Below are positions 1 through 8,735 of a DNA stretch of 64,000 nucleotides, piece after piece. Origin of the DNA: Flavitalea plasmicola (GTDB lineage: Bacteria; Bacteroidota; Bacteroidia; Chitinophagales; Chitinophagaceae); contig NZ_JAUOTO010000004.1 of NCBI RefSeq assembly GCF_030546645.1, positions 434,001 to 498,000 on the forward strand. Direction: 5' to 3'. The position numbers were made by a program, and so were the translations under genes. The notes under the pieces are model-generated. The model was not told the origin of the DNA and ran no database searches. It saw nothing but the letters and a program-made list of their open reading frames with translations. Every line of letters starts with the position of its first letter. Position 1 is the first letter of the stretch.

Positions 1-2
1 TT

Positions 3-2768
3 CGATTTCATGTCGGTGGTCACACTGACAGAAGCCCTGATCCAGAAGAGACCGGCAGGCAATATGGTATGCTCCAGGCTGATGAGCTCCGGCAATTTCA
101 GCCGGACGATGCCTGTGTTGATAAATCCGTGGGTCGTATCGGTCAAAATGCTGCCGGCGCTCATCGTCACCCAGTCATTATCCACCAGGTAGCTCCAGGT
201 GATGCTGCCGGAATCGTGCAAGGTATGGTGGAAGTTTTTTTCATCGAGCTGAAAAAGGAGGGAAAGCTCTTCGCCCGATGTGGCATCGCTGAGGCCCAGG
301 TGCAGGTGACCCCCGGTGTCAAAGTCCGGCAGAAGGGAGATAAACCGGGCATCGTCGCCGGGGTAGATCTTTTTATATCCGAAGGGATATTGATGAATAA
401 TTTCCAGCCCACCCGCGGTGTTGCCGGACTCCCGGGTATCCTTGAAAGCCTCCGCATGTTCCAGCGTATAATTGACGCTGGCGGATTTAGCCCTGGGCGT
501 ATAGGGTTGATTCGGCAAGGGAAGTTTCCTCGTCCACAGGCGGGCGTTGTGCATGGCCACCTCGGGGAAGATCTTTGGGAACAAGGCATGTCCGAAGGCT
601 TCCGGTGGGGAGAGCAATTCGAGGCGGATCGCACCGTTGCGGAAAAATCCATTGGATTCTTCTTCTTCCTGTGCAAGCAAGGGCAAGTTGGAAAACTCCA
701 GCTTTTTAATATCGATTCCCCTGATCCAGGTCGTGGAAGAAGGGCCGTTGACCCCATCGTCGGGGCTTCTGGTATACAGCGGGAAGGTCTGTTGCTGTGC
801 CACGGGAGGTTGTACTGTTCCATTCCTCAGGGCGCCGATGCCAATCCGGAATGAGTCGTCGGTGACCCCGGTGTTATATCCTGCAAACCAGGTGGCAAAT
901 CCGCCCGGTTCTTTAGGCAGGTCCATCCATTCCAGGCGGACAGCCAGATCCGTCGTATAGCGATTGAAAATGTTGCTGTTCTTAATATCCAGGTAAGAGC
1001 CCACGACCGGCTGTGGGCCGAAAGGCTGGAATGCGCTGTCGATGGCCAGGTTGCCAATGCTGTTTTGCATTTTGACCTGACGGAAATGCTGTACCTGTGA
1101 TCTCAGATGGATCCGTTGGATCAGCAGACTGCGCAGGAAAGAGAAAGCGTTGTGCGGAGCGTCATTGTTGATCAGCAGGCGGAAAGCAGGGAAGGTTGTT
1201 CCGTGATCCGGCCCATGGATCCCTGGCTTATATACCTCGAGGGCTTTCGCAGCGGGACCTAATTCAATGAGGACCTCCAGGGTATTGTTTTCCGGCATGC
1301 GCACGGTGTACCTTTCCGCGGGGCTCCAGCCGTCGGCTGCTGTAAAATCAATGTCAAAAGCGCGGGTAAGGATCTCGTTTTGTACTGCCTGCTCCGTCTT
1401 CAGAGAAGCCGCCGCGAACCGGGTGATATAATCACCGAGACGCTTGAAAGACGACGGTTCAAAATAAAAGGTCAATTGTATCTTCCGCTGTGCTTCCGTC
1501 AGATAGAAAACAGGAGAGGCAAGCAGAAGGCCGATGTTCGTATCGTTCATCGAGCGCTGAAGCCTTGCCAGCTCATCCTGGTCCTCGCCAAACAGCGGCC
1601 AGGGAACCTGTGTGTTCCCTTTCATCAAAAGATCGGCTGTGGCGCCGGGATAATCACCCTGGTATACCTGGGCGTTCTTTAGAAGGCTATGATCGGGGTC
1701 ATCGTCCAGGAATACGGTCCTTTCGCTGATGAATAGGGTCTTCAGCGCTGCAACCTTCACGGGTGTAACGGTAGTATCTGTTATCAGCCGGTATTTCAGC
1801 GGGTCTTCCCGTCCGGGTATTTCGGCCAGCATCTCTTCGCCTGCATTCAACCGGACGAGACCGGCATTGATGTTTGGGGTGAACAGCAGGTGCACTTTAT
1901 CCGGGACCTCTGTTCTTGTTGCTATAGCCAGGATATTCCGGTAGTAATAATCCAGGTGTTCTTTTGTCAATTGATTGATCTCTTCCCGCAAATAGCCGTA
2001 CAAATGGAGGAAGGTGATGAATAGGCCCAGGTGAGGTGTATACTGCTGGTCCGTCCAGTCATAATTCTTCCGGTAGTAATCGGATACTTCCTGTAGCCGG
2101 GTGCATTGTATCAGCAGGTCGGAAAAAGCTTTATGCAGCCCGGGGAGGAGCTGCAGCAGCTGCTCCTGGCGGCCGGCGGGGGAAGCGGGACGGGTGGTGG
2201 ATGAAGGGGAGGCCGAGGCGGGCGCATGAGGGTCGACCGGGAATGCGGGTCCGGGTTCGGAGGCAATCACCGGAGAGAATAAAGGGGAAAAGCTTTCCAG
2301 CTGAAGCCGGATTGCAACGACATTTTCCATGATCCCGGCCATTTTTGCCGCTATATGGGCTGGCATGGGAGTGGTGTCGACCTTTTGCAGCAGGTGGCCC
2401 AGGGAGTCGGCCAGCTTGAAAACGGTGTTGATCAATTCCCGGGAGTTATCCCGAAATGCATCCTCGTCTGCCGAATGCCAGATCTCTGCCAGGAGGGAGC
2501 CATATGCTTTACTGTGGGCAGAAAGATCCCATCCTGAAATAATCAAGGTGAGGATGTTGATGTCGGAGCTAAAGAAATCCTGCCAGTCCCCGTCGATAAT
2601 GTTATCCGCGTTGTAGTAGTTGATCTGACCGGCCAGGAGGGCGGCCAGCTGCATTAACTGCGCAGGATCTCTGTCATCAATCCCGATGTTGCCGGGAAAG
2701 AGCATCCGGAGCAGTCTGTCCGACTGGCTCAGGCCATCCTTTAATTCAGCTAGTAATTGATCCTCCAT
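3..2768 (-). CDS. eCIS baseplate J-like wedge protein (Afp11-type), 3' end outside window
   Basis: An open frame of 922 codons starts at the ATG at 2766-2768 and runs leftward without a stop to the window edge, so the C-terminus is missing. It is the last visible gene of a contractile injection locus and begins 20 bp after the gp25 gene, the place where Afp/PVC clusters keep the large baseplate J (T4 gp6-like) protein. What can be seen is a long acidic N-terminal region, a Pro/Ala/Ser-rich linker near residues 165-195 and then long beta-rich stretches. Known role of the family: building the wedges around the spike hub so that sheath contraction is triggered at the baseplate. The assignment rests mainly on size and neighbours; I do not see a short diagnostic motif, and it could be the Afp12-type protein instead. 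Confidence 0.72.
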   Translation of the reverse strand, partial: MEDQLLAELKDGLSQSDRLLRMLFPGNIGIDDRDPAQLMQLAALLAGQINYYNADNIIDGDWQDFFSSDINILTLIISGWDLSAHSKAYGSLLAEIWHSADEDAFRDNSRELINTVFKLADSLGHLLQKVDTTPMPAHIAAKMAGIMENVVAIRLQLESFSPLFSPVIASEPGPAFPVDPHAPASASPSSTTRPASPAGRQEQLLQLLPGLHKAFSDLLIQCTRLQEVSDYYRKNYDWTDQQYTPHLGLFITFLHLYGYLREEINQLTKEHLDYYYRNILAIATRTEVPDKVHLLFTPNINAGLVRLNAGEEMLAEIPGREDPLKYRLITDTTVTPVKVAALKTLFISERTVFLDDDPDHSLLKNAQVYQGDYPGATADLLMKGNTQVPWPLFGEDQDELARLQRSMNDTNIGLLLASPVFYLTEAQRKIQLTFYFEPSSFKRLGDYITRFAAASLKTEQAVQNEILTRAFDIDFTAADGWSPAERYTVRMPENNTLEVLIELGPAAKALEVYKPGIHGPDHGTTFPAFRLLINNDAPHNAFSFLRSLLIQRIHLRSQVQHFRQVKMQNSIGNLAIDSAFQPFGPQPVVGSYLDIKNSNIFNRYTTDLAVRLEWMDLPKEPGGFATWFAGYNTGVTDDSFRIGIGALRNGTVQPPVAQQQTFPLYTRSPDDGVNGPSSTTWIRGIDIKKLEFSNLPLLAQEEEESNGFFRNGAIRLELLSPPEAFGHALFPKIFPEVAMHNARLWTRKLPLPNQPYTPRAKSASVNYTLEHAEAFKDTRESGNTAGGLEIIHQYPFGYKKIYPGDDARFISLLPDFDTGGHLHLGLSDATSGEELSLLFQLDEKNFHHTLHDSGSITWSYLVDNDWVTMSAGSILTDTTHGFINTGIVRLKLPELISLEHTILPAGLFWIRASVSVTTDMKS

Positions 2769-2788
2769 GGTTTCTTCGGTATTTTACC

Positions 2789-3205
2789 TCATACATTGGT
2801 CCCTTCTCCCCTTAGGTAGAAAGGGAAAACAAGATTATGCCTCGTATTGGTAATGACGATGGAATAATGGATCGCTATATGCAGCACGCCATCCAGCTCA
2901 TCCCGGTCCAGCATCTCCGCCGAGATAAAATTTACTCTTGGCTCAAAGTCGAGTAGTGCATGGTATACCATATGATTCAGCTCCGCTATCATCGCCGAGT
3001 CTATTTTTTCAAAAACAAGCCTGGAGAGATTACAGCCGAAAGTCGGTTGCATGATCCTCTCGCCGGGAGTCGTGCTTAAAATGATCCGGATGCTTTCGGC
3101 AATATCTTCTGCATCGGAGACCAATCGCACCCGATGGTTGACCTTGTCGAAGAAAGGCGGGAATCCCCATCCTGTGCCTAAAAAAGATTGTCTGTTTGCA
3201 TTCAT
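2789..3205 (-). CDS. gp25-like baseplate wedge protein (Afp9-type)
   Basis: This 138-residue protein has the size and layout of the T4 gp25/GPW family: an N-terminal part aligned with the sheath initiator, the segment SIRIILSTTPGERIMQPTFG around residues 38-57, and an end rich in beta strands. The TTPGERxMxPxFG pattern is the family hallmark and contains the EPR-like core motif. In contractile injection systems the protein joins the inner baseplate to the first sheath ring. It lies 19 bp downstream of the PAAR gene and 20 bp upstream of the baseplate J gene, clearly in one operon on the minus strand. Confidence 0.93.
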   Translation of the reverse strand: MNANRQSFLGTGWGFPPFFDKVNHRVRLVSDAEDIAESIRIILSTTPGERIMQPTFGCNLSRLVFEKIDSAMIAELNHMVYHALLDFEPRVNFISAEMLDRDELDGVLHIAIHYSIVITNTRHNLVFPFYLRGEGTNV

Positions 3206-3224
3206 CGTCGATGTTTTAGGGTAT

Positions 3225-3527
3225 TTAACCGCCTATCAGCACGGTGGGATAGCCGATGGAGATCGTTCCTCCATGAGCCGTCAGGTCTCCCATCCGGGCG
3301 GCGGGCTTTCCGCCTATGCTGACAGTAGCGGAGCCTTTCTGGATGGCGTCCGGGGGGCCTACGCAAACGGCGGTATCGCCCAGCACTGCGGCCGGCATAT
3401 TGCCGATCAGCACGGTGGGCACGCCGGGCCCGATGACAGGACCTCCTACATGCGGAATGGGTGGGAGACCCGGTGTTACCATCGGGCATATGTGGAGATC
3501 TGTTATCCTTGCGGCTGGCTGTCCCAT
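3225..3527 (-). CDS. PAAR-domain spike tip protein (Afp10-type)
   Basis: A 100-residue protein made almost entirely of a PAAR repeat domain. It starts MGQPAARITDLHICPM, keeps the Pro-Ala-Ala-Arg signature twice (residues 4-7 and near 75-78) and has the His and Cys residues (H12, C14 and a later Cys and His) expected to bind the zinc at the tip. PAAR proteins form the sharp cone on the end of the VgrG-like trimer. There is no extension carrying a toxin domain, so this tip is purely structural. It sits between the spike gene (20 bp upstream) and the gp25 gene. Confidence 0.96.
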   Translation of the reverse strand: MGQPAARITDLHICPMVTPGLPPIPHVGGPVIGPGVPTVLIGNMPAAVLGDTAVCVGPPDAIQKGSATVSIGGKPAARMGDLTAHGGTISIGYPTVLIGG

Positions 3528-3547
3528 CTTCTATTCATTTAATGATT

Positions 3548-5350
3548 TTAATTGATCATGACCATCCCGCCTTTTACGGTGGTTTGCCCGGTGGCGGAAA
3601 GTTCGGCGCTGGCTTTTCCTTTCGCAGTGAAACCGATGTCGGCGGAATGCGTAATGTTCATTCCTGTCAGCGCAGCGTCCTGCTTTGCCGACAGGTTCAA
3701 CTTACCTGTCGCCGCCAGGTTAATATTTCCCGTCGCTTTCATGGTAATATCTTTTCCGGTGTCAAGTGTGATGCCCCCGGAGCTCATCGTGATCTTATTG
3801 CTATTCTGGTCTTTGAGCTCAATGGATTTGCCGTCGTCATCGAGGGTGATCATATTGCCTGCCGGCGTCTCGATCTTCAGGATCTTTTTCTGATCATCAA
3901 AACTTATCTTCAGCTTCGATTTTGTCGTAAGCGACCTGAAATAGTTATTCTCGTCCTGCATGGGAGAGGGGGAGGCTTTGCTGGTGCTGTATAAGGAACC
4001 GATGATCACCGGGTATCTCGGGTCGCTTTCGAAGAAACCTACGACTACTTCGTCCCCTACGTCCGGGAAAAAGACAGAACCTGCCTGATTAGTGGCGAAG
4101 AGGTTGGCCACTCTTGCCCAGATGGGTTGGGCATCTGCGGACTGGGAGGGCAGGACGATCTGAACCCTGTATTCGGAGTTGGGGTCGCCGGAGAGTTTTT
4201 TCACTGTTGCCACCTGCAGGCCATGTATGGGGGGGAGCTGGCCGCCTGCGGCCGGTGGAGAAAAATCTTTTTTCTGTGTGACGGACGTATTATCCAGTCC
4301 GAATTTCACCGTGGTGGTCCAGTTCCCTTCGTCGATGGTATGTTTGACGGAAGACACGAATACGCTGCCGTCATAGGTGACGCCGGTGCCGTCCAACTGG
4401 ATATTGTCACCCGGCTTGATCTTATCATTGCCGATGAAAGTGATCTGTCCTTTCAGTGCGCTCATCCTTATCCGGAGAAGTTTTCCGTCGGCCCAGGTTT
4501 GCAGTTCGTCCCGTGACATCCCCGTATTCGACTTAAGCACCGGAGGGTCTACCTGTTCGGTGGAAGCGGCTTTAATGGCGCTTTTCAGCGGCTCTGGCAG
4601 ACTGGGCTCGTTGGCTTTCACTTCCAGGAAATTCAATCCTTTGATGTCCCATGACCTGCTCTTGACCGTGGTAGGTTGGTTTTCCGTATCAATTTCCGCA
4701 TCGAAGGAATAGATGGATTCGCCGAACGCCACTCTCAAAACCGGCGCCGTGTTGAGGGAAGGTGCGGTAACGATCAGCGTGTCATTATCCAAAATGACTA
4801 TTTGACCGTTGAACTCAGCGCGGGCCAGGACAAAATCCCAGTCGGAGGAACCGCTGGTCTTCAGCATTACGTCCAGGGCAGGGCTGGTAGTATCCGCCTT
4901 GCAGCTCAACCCAGGGTAGGTGCCTACGATGGCTTTTATGATATCGCTGTCCGTCTTTTTACTGAACTCGGTCGCATTTTTGTTAAAAGTCATATTCCGG
5001 GCGCGATGGGAGCAGCTGACTTCCAGGGTATATGACCCAGCCGATCTTACCCGTATCTTTTTTTTCAATATAACGCCCTTAAAGATGGATGCTTCATCTC
5101 CGTCTGTACCATAGGCCGTTTTTATCTCGATGCTGCTGCCGGGCTTCAGCTTCTTATCTTCCTTCATATCGAAATTGCGGGTGGCCAGGCTATCGAAAAT
5201 GATGCTGATCTCAGCGGTGGAGATACGGTTGATCTCATGCAGGATCTCCAGGGACAGCACCGGGTAATATTCTTCCAATGTACTGCCGTCTACTTCCACG
5301 GAAAGACGCAAGACAGGGTCCTTAATATCTATAGGGGATTGAGGGGGCAT
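3548..5350 (-). CDS. VgrG/gp5-gp27-like spike protein (Afp8-type)
   Basis: A 600-residue spike hub. The first 350 or so residues resemble the gp27-like barrels of Vgr proteins (phage late control D fold). An OB-fold segment follows around residues 380-460 (LQVATVKKLSGDPNSEYRVQ and a GDEVVVGFFESDPRYPVIIG stretch, the classic gp5 OB signature). The C-terminal 130 residues are short repeats of the type GKDITMKATGNINLAATGK, which form the triple-stranded beta-helix needle. No extra C-terminal effector domain is present. One base separates its start from the stop of the LysM gene, so the two are probably translationally coupled. The PAAR protein encoded next should cap it. Confidence 0.95.
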   Translation of the reverse strand: MPPQSPIDIKDPVLRLSVEVDGSTLEEYYPVLSLEILHEINRISTAEISIIFDSLATRNFDMKEDKKLKPGSSIEIKTAYGTDGDEASIFKGVILKKKIRVRSAGSYTLEVSCSHRARNMTFNKNATEFSKKTDSDIIKAIVGTYPGLSCKADTTSPALDVMLKTSGSSDWDFVLARAEFNGQIVILDNDTLIVTAPSLNTAPVLRVAFGESIYSFDAEIDTENQPTTVKSRSWDIKGLNFLEVKANEPSLPEPLKSAIKAASTEQVDPPVLKSNTGMSRDELQTWADGKLLRIRMSALKGQITFIGNDKIKPGDNIQLDGTGVTYDGSVFVSSVKHTIDEGNWTTTVKFGLDNTSVTQKKDFSPPAAGGQLPPIHGLQVATVKKLSGDPNSEYRVQIVLPSQSADAQPIWARVANLFATNQAGSVFFPDVGDEVVVGFFESDPRYPVIIGSLYSTSKASPSPMQDENNYFRSLTTKSKLKISFDDQKKILKIETPAGNMITLDDDGKSIELKDQNSNKITMSSGGITLDTGKDITMKATGNINLAATGKLNLSAKQDAALTGMNITHSADIGFTAKGKASAELSATGQTTVKGGMVMIN

Positions 5351-5351
5351 G

Positions 5352-6023
5352 TCATTTCTTCTTTAATGGGGGAAAATAGATCTCGTCGCCGGGGCGGATG
5401 GCTCCAAAGTGTGAAAGGTTGTTGGCCTTTGCTACATCCACATAAAAGGAACTATCCCCATAGATACGGTAGGCCATCAGGGGGAGGGTGTCCCCTGATC
5501 TTACGGTGCGGACATGGGTAAGGTCCGGAGAGCTGGATTGGGCCATTCTCAGCTTGGTCTTGAAATCTATATTCTCCTTGAACTTGAGCTTGACAGCGGC
5601 CCGAATGGGAGTGCCATCGGGTTTGAACAAGTTATATTTGAGGGTAAGCGATTCGCAAACACCCGTAAACTGAAGGTTTTTCCAGGCGATCTTCAGATAG
5701 TTGGGCCGGTGATAAATGCCCTGATAATCGTATATGATATTTTTCAGGGCCCGGATATAGCTATCGATATCCGAATAGCCGGCGGGGAGGGGGATTATAC
5801 CGGTGCCGTCTACGGTGAGATCGAGCTCGAGCGACGTCGGCCCCATGCCGGTGAAGATCTGCGTCCCGGCATTGTTCTGTTTTTCCTTAGAGCTCTCATA
5901 GTTCACTGCATAATTCAGCGAATAGGACTCGGGATTAAGGAATGCGTCGATCGATTTGCCAAGGGGCTGCGTACATACAGCATCCTTATAGGCTTCTATT
6001 TTTAATTTGATCAGGTTGCTCAT
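5352..6023 (-). CDS. LysM-domain tube/spike adaptor (Afp7-type)
   Basis: A 223-residue protein with an N-terminal region of about 160 residues typical of the CIS tube-initiator or gp53/Afp7-like adaptor, followed by one LysM domain at residues 170-219 (HVRTVRSGDTLPLMAYRIYG, then NNLSHFGAIRPGDEIYFPP). In Afp/PVC particles this protein connects the spike to the first tube ring; LysM here is a structural module and need not bind peptidoglycan. It lies between the DUF5908 peptide gene and the spike gene, with intergenic gaps of 13 bp and 1 bp. Confidence 0.92.
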   Translation of the reverse strand: MSNLIKLKIEAYKDAVCTQPLGKSIDAFLNPESYSLNYAVNYESSKEKQNNAGTQIFTGMGPTSLELDLTVDGTGIIPLPAGYSDIDSYIRALKNIIYDYQGIYHRPNYLKIAWKNLQFTGVCESLTLKYNLFKPDGTPIRAAVKLKFKENIDFKTKLRMAQSSSPDLTHVRTVRSGDTLPLMAYRIYGDSSFYVDVAKANNLSHFGAIRPGDEIYFPPLKKK

Positions 6024-6036
6024 TGCAGTATGGCAG

Positions 6037-6198
6037 TTATCGTTCGGCCCTCTTTTCCAACTTTATCAACACTTCGTCCACGCATTCCCTGATGATGGCT
6101 CTTTTGATGGCGAAAAGGGCCTTTTCATCGGAAGGCGGCGTTGTGTTCTCTTCTTCTATCGTGACTTTGATCACCAGTTCTCTTATTTCCAGGGGCAT
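6037..6198 (-). CDS. DUF5908 small eCIS-associated protein
   Basis: A 53-residue protein starting MPLEIRELVIKVTIEE, the characteristic opening of DUF5908 peptides found in Bacteroidota contractile injection loci. A longer in-frame start exists at 6261 but would overlap the end of the tube gene, so the ATG at 6198, 4 bp after the tube stop, is preferred. The second half is charged and helical (KRAIIRECVDEVLIKLEKR). The function is unknown; its fixed place between the inner tube and LysM genes suggests an assembly or adaptor role. Confidence 0.8.
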   Translation of the reverse strand: MPLEIRELVIKVTIEEENTTPPSDEKALFAIKRAIIRECVDEVLIKLEKRAER

Positions 6199-6202
6199 GG
6201 TA

Positions 6203-6655
6203 TCATGTTGTTCTTTCAAAATAATCAAAGGATAGCTCCAGCGTCTCGATGGCGATGGCATTTTCCTGGGCCTTGAATTCGGACATCCTGATCGCTACGG
6301 GATAGGCGTTGGTAAAATTCCAGGTAGCCAGCGGCACGCCGTCGTCGTTGAGGAGACTCAAGACAACGGTCTTGGTGGAAAAAATGAATTGTTCCGTGGC
6401 TCTTCTGGCCCAGGTGATCAGGAAGGAATCCGTGATCATCCCTCTTTTCAGGACAAGGTTCTCATATTTCGGGCGGGTAGGCAACCTGTGAGAGAACCGG
6501 TTCTCCCCGCCTTCTTTGACTTCTTCCACATCCAGCTTGACGTTGAGGCCCGTGACTTCCTGGAAGTTCCCTTCGTTCTGACCGTTGATACCTGAAACGC
6601 TCACCCGAAAATAAAAGCCGACGGGTGGGTAGTATGGACTTTGTGCATTAGGCAT
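6203..6655 (-). CDS. Inner tube protein, second paralogue (T4 gp19-like, Afp5-type)
   Basis: A 150-residue protein of the gp19/Hcp-like tube family. Its N-terminus is YYPPVGFYFRVSVSGINGQ, followed by EGNFQEVTGLNVKLDVEEVKEGG, the conserved strand and loop pattern of contractile tail tube subunits, and LKRGMITDSFLITWA. It differs clearly from its neighbour at 6698-7153, so they are old paralogues and not a recent duplication. Particles of this class use one paralogue for the bulk tube and another for the first ring next to the spike; its position close to the LysM and spike genes suggests this one is the baseplate-proximal ring. Confidence 0.94.
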   Translation of the reverse strand: MPNAQSPYYPPVGFYFRVSVSGINGQNEGNFQEVTGLNVKLDVEEVKEGGENRFSHRLPTRPKYENLVLKRGMITDSFLITWARRATEQFIFSTKTVVLSLLNDDGVPLATWNFTNAYPVAIRMSEFKAQENAIAIETLELSFDYFERTT

Positions 6656-6697
6656 TCCTTTGGTATTAAGCCGGTGTTAAGCTGCGGTTAAGCTGTG

Positions 6698-7153
6698 TTA
6701 AGCGCTCAGCTTGAGTCCTTCGTGGGCCAGCTCCATGGTCTCCACCGCCACTTCGTTCCCGTCGGATTTCATATCCGTCACGGTGATCTTGGCGGGGAAA
6801 GCATTGGTCAAAGTCCAGGTCATGGCCACGGCGTTGCTTTCGTCCAGCAGGCTGATGGTGATAGTGGACCTTTTGTAGGTGTTCATCTTGATCAGGTTGT
6901 ATTTATCCCACAGGTCCTTATCGCCCTTGAAAATGCCTTTTTTCAGGGTGACGTTGCCGAATTTCTGTAATCCGGGCATTTTTACGGTGGAATAAACTTT
7001 ATTGTTACCACCGCGGTATTCGATGACCTGCGTTTCCGAAGAAAGTCCTGTCACTTCCTGGAAGATCAGTTCCTTGTCGTCCCATTTCACCTGAAATGAG
7101 AATTTGACGAGAGGCCATATGGATTGTGATTGGCTTGATCCGTCGTCTGCCAT
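6698..7153 (-). CDS. Inner tube protein, first paralogue (T4 gp19-like, Afp1-type)
   Basis: A 151-residue tube subunit with the diagnostic order WPLVKFSFQVKWDDKELIFQ, EVTGLSSETQVIEYRGG, VKMPGLQKFGNVTLKKGIFK and a C-terminal strand ending VETMELAHEGLKLSA. It polymerises inside the sheath into the hollow tube that is driven into the target and through which cargo may be loaded. The gene follows the sheath gene by 53 bp. This is probably the major tube protein, because it is directly next to the sheath. Confidence 0.95.
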   Translation of the reverse strand: MADDGSSQSQSIWPLVKFSFQVKWDDKELIFQEVTGLSSETQVIEYRGGNNKVYSTVKMPGLQKFGNVTLKKGIFKGDKDLWDKYNLIKMNTYKRSTITISLLDESNAVAMTWTLTNAFPAKITVTDMKSDGNEVAVETMELAHEGLKLSA

Positions 7154-7206
7154 AGTTGTAAGGTTTTAAAAGTAAATGAATGGTTTAAGATCTTTTTATA
7201 TTGGGT

Positions 7207-8715
7207 TTATGACAACTGCTGTTGTTGCTGGAACGTAATGACGATGAATTCAGCGGGGCGTACGACGGCCACTTTGACAGTGATCTTCATGAGCCCATCC
7301 AGAATATCGGTAGCCGTCATCGTAGCGCCCAGGCCGATCTGAACATCGAAGGCCTGCTCCGGAACGGCTCCCGCCAGCGCTCCCTGTTTCCAGAGATTGG
7401 CGAGGAAATTGTTGATCATGCTTTTGACGGTGATCCAGGTGCTGGCGTCATTGGGCTCGAACACATAGGCTCTGGTGGCCAGCTTGAGGGACTGTTCGAT
7501 CATGATCAGGGTCCTTCTTACGTTGATATATCTCCAATCCTGGCTATTGCCGTCTAGGGTCCTAGCGCCCCAGACCAGGGTGCCGATGCCGGGGAAGGGC
7601 CTGATCACATTGATGGAAATGCCTGCCATGACATCCACATTGAGCTTTTGCTGGGCCTCGGATGAGATATTGATGGTGGGTGCATTGACCATGCTCAATG
7701 ATACGTTGGCGGGGGCCTTCCAGACGCCCCGGCTGTTGTCCACCAGGGTGAAGATGCCTGCCATGGCTGCAGCGGGGGGCAATTCGTTCAGCCTGGACCT
7801 TAGCTCATCCAGTATGTTGCCGTAGGTGGGGCTGGCTGCTTTCAGGGATTGATGGTAGTTCTTTTTCGAACCGGCGTCAGAAGCGTTGGCCGCCTTGAAT
7901 TTTTTTACTATCTCTATCGCGGCGGGTTCCGGCAATAGCGTCTCCAGGTCCATCGAAGCATCCAGGTTCTCAAAATCCACTTCGCCCGGCTGTACGACCC
8001 CCGCCTTCAGCCAGGGATAATATGCGGCGCCATAGTTGAGGAAATTCACCCCAATGCCCGTCCTGAATTCTTCCGCCAGGTCGTCGGTCTTTTCAGAAGG
8101 CTCCTGTTTACGCAGATCGAACAGACCCATCCGGCTTTGCATTTTATGGCAATGATTCAACACTTGTGTGTATACGGTGTTATAGACGTCTTTCCCCAGT
8201 GCGATGACGTCGGGTATGACGATGAGGGTGGGTTCATATTCTTTTTCCAATACCTCGAACACGGACACCGGATTGTCGGGTGAACCGATGAAGTCGGATG
8301 CTTTGATCTCGAATCCGTCCGGTTTGCCTCCATAGGTATCGACAGAGTAGATATAACAGTTGCCTCCGCCATTGGCATAGAATAGCCTTATACAATTGTA
8401 GAAGTACGCGGTATTGTTTGCTTTGATGGTTACGACCATGTCCTTACCGTTGAGATTGAAGGTCTCCTGTTTGACCTTGGGGTCGGCCGGCGGGGCGATC
8501 GTGAATTTGGCATGGAAGCCGCCGCCGAAGGTTTCCGTATACTCCGCGAAGGAGGTGATGGCGGTCGGTTTGCCGATGAGGGATTTTCCGTTGCGTTCCG
8601 CCTTTTCCGTGTAGCCGATGAAAACGGGAACGGCGGTCTCTACGGCGACTGCCGATCCGGGGAAGGCGTTCTCTTCTTTGATATAAACGCCCGGGGTCAT
8701 GAATGTTGAAGCCAT
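7207..8715 (-). CDS. Contractile tail sheath protein (Afp2/3/4-type)
   Basis: A 502-residue phage tail sheath family protein. It begins MASTFMTPGVYIKEENAFPG, the typical N-terminal arm used to link subunits, and has the conserved C-terminal block IRPFPGIGTLVWGARTLDG, WRYINVRRTLIMIEQSLK and VVRPAEFIVITFQQQ. Contraction of this helical jacket drives the inner tube. Afp has three sheath paralogues; only this one lies in the window, so the particle may be simpler or further copies may lie to the left. The extreme C-terminus ends in a Gln-rich run. Confidence 0.97.
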   Translation of the reverse strand: MASTFMTPGVYIKEENAFPGSAVAVETAVPVFIGYTEKAERNGKSLIGKPTAITSFAEYTETFGGGFHAKFTIAPPADPKVKQETFNLNGKDMVVTIKANNTAYFYNCIRLFYANGGGNCYIYSVDTYGGKPDGFEIKASDFIGSPDNPVSVFEVLEKEYEPTLIVIPDVIALGKDVYNTVYTQVLNHCHKMQSRMGLFDLRKQEPSEKTDDLAEEFRTGIGVNFLNYGAAYYPWLKAGVVQPGEVDFENLDASMDLETLLPEPAAIEIVKKFKAANASDAGSKKNYHQSLKAASPTYGNILDELRSRLNELPPAAAMAGIFTLVDNSRGVWKAPANVSLSMVNAPTINISSEAQQKLNVDVMAGISINVIRPFPGIGTLVWGARTLDGNSQDWRYINVRRTLIMIEQSLKLATRAYVFEPNDASTWITVKSMINNFLANLWKQGALAGAVPEQAFDVQIGLGATMTATDILDGLMKITVKVAVVRPAEFIVITFQQQQQLS

Positions 8716-8735
8716 GTTATAGGATTTATGTTTGT

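Noticed and set aside
69-854. Plus-strand open frame opposite the baseplate J gene
   Set aside because: It runs antisense to a 922-codon minus-strand frame in a clearly minus-strand operon and encodes no recognisable protein.
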